A stretch of DNA of 12,058 nucleotides from JAGORM01 sp050255815 (GTDB lineage: Bacteria > Patescibacteriota > Microgenomatia > Levybacterales > GWA1-39-11): assembly GCA_050255815.1 (NCBI GenBank), contig JBLMVJ010000029.1:1-12058 (forward strand). Reading direction: 5' to 3'. Positions 11,748-12,058 of the stretch are shown one piece after another; the first letter of the stretch is position 1; each line of letters begins with the position of its first letter. The notes beneath the pieces were generated by a model that was not told where the DNA came from, made no database searches, and was given only the letters and a program-made list of their open reading frames with translations. The translations under genes were made by a program, and so were the position numbers.

Positions 11748-12058
11748 CTAATTTACTACTTCCCCTTCTACGGCTTCTTCCTTATCCGGAGTATTTTCAG
11801 TTTTTGCTTCTTCACCCGGCGCCTCTTTGCCGGGCTGTTCATCTCCACCCGATTGTCCGCCTTGTGGTCCTTGTGCCTGCTGCATTTGTTCTCCTATTTT
11901 AGAAAGGTGGTCAGAGAGTTCCTGTGTTTTTGCTTCAATATCAGCTTTATCTTCACCCTTCAGCGCTTCTTTCAAAGCAGAAACCTTAGAGTCAACATCA
12001 GACTTCAGGTCAGCCGGCACTTTATCACCCAGGTCTTTCAGTGATTTTTCTGCGGTAA
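11748..12058 (-). CDS. dnaK: DnaK (Hsp70) C-terminal part, truncated by the window edge
   Basis: The last 103 residues of an Hsp70. The visible part begins TAEKSLKDLGDKVPADLK and continues through ALKGEDKADIEAKTQEL, which closely resembles the helical lid subdomain of bacterial DnaK (E. coli has GDKLPAD and ALKGEDKAAIEAKMQEL). A Gln/Gly-rich, then acidic disordered tail follows and ends EGEVVN, without the exact EEVKDK-like terminus common in DnaK. The frame is open to the right edge; the GTG at 12020 is an internal Val, not a start. DnaK is the ATP-dependent cytoplasmic chaperone partnered by DnaJ and GrpE; a DnaJ gene lies on the same strand about 9 kb downstream. The TAG stop is 79 bp before the S53 ATG and no terminator hairpin is visible in that gap. 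Confidence 0.93.
   Translation of the reverse strand, partial: TAEKSLKDLGDKVPADLKSDVDSKVSALKEALKGEDKADIEAKTQELSDHLSKIGEQMQQAQGPQGGQSGGDEQPGKEAPGEEAKTENTPDKEEAVEGEVVN

Noticed and set aside
1..12058. Alternative genetic code (TGA read as Gly, as in Gracilibacteria and Absconditabacteria)
   Set aside because: No gene ends in TGA, but frames of up to 940 codons rich in Gly contain no in-frame TGA, so recoding is not supported.

Overview
The window looks like a piece of a Candidate Phyla Radiation (Patescibacteria) genome, probably from the Microgenomates side. This rests on gene content and protein style, not on a marker gene: a TrbC/VirB2-like two-helix protein followed immediately by a VirB6/TrbL-like polytopic protein, PulG-like type IV pilins, secreted proteins with Pro-Thr linkers, a zinc-finger-less DnaJ, and many genes lacking a Shine-Dalgarno sequence. 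All reading frames are intact under the standard bacterial code. Stops are TAA or TAG only, and no tRNA, rRNA, insertion sequence or CRISPR array is visible.

Layout. The left 1.8 kb is on the plus strand: the 3' part of a three-helix membrane protein with an extracellular Cys-rich tail (to 655), an intergenic stretch with two period-7 degenerate repeat arrays (669-748), a promoter (762-791), and two tandem type IV pilin paralogues (802-1779). From 1782 to the right end everything is on the minus strand. In transcription order this gives: dnaK 3' end, a secreted S53 (sedolisin) peptidase, a VirB2-like subunit, a VirB6-like membrane protein, a Clp/Hsp100 AAA+ unfoldase, a membrane-anchored S8 (subtilisin) protease, and dnaJ. 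The two strands converge with only 2 bp between the pilin-2 and dnaJ stop codons.

How the genes may fit together. The minus-strand block interleaves the Hsp70/Hsp40/Hsp100 set with two exported serine peptidases of different families and part of a type IV secretion-like membrane complex. Together with the pilins this suggests a neighbourhood for the cell surface, export and protein quality control; that link is inference from proximity. Most gene groups appear to have their own promoter, with the -10 box lying 5-12 nt from an ATG, which predicts leaderless or nearly leaderless mRNAs. Clear exceptions are the VirB2/VirB6 pair (2 bp apart, coupled) and the S8 gene (Shine-Dalgarno-like TTAAGG).

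Most worth a second look: three 11-bp direct repeats abutting the -35 of the S53 gene (11710-11742), resembling a response-regulator box; the paired heptad arrays before the pilins; and the Clp protein, which lacks a middle domain and a recognisable ClpP-docking loop, has His in place of the D1 pore-loop Tyr, and carries Pro-rich tails at both ends.
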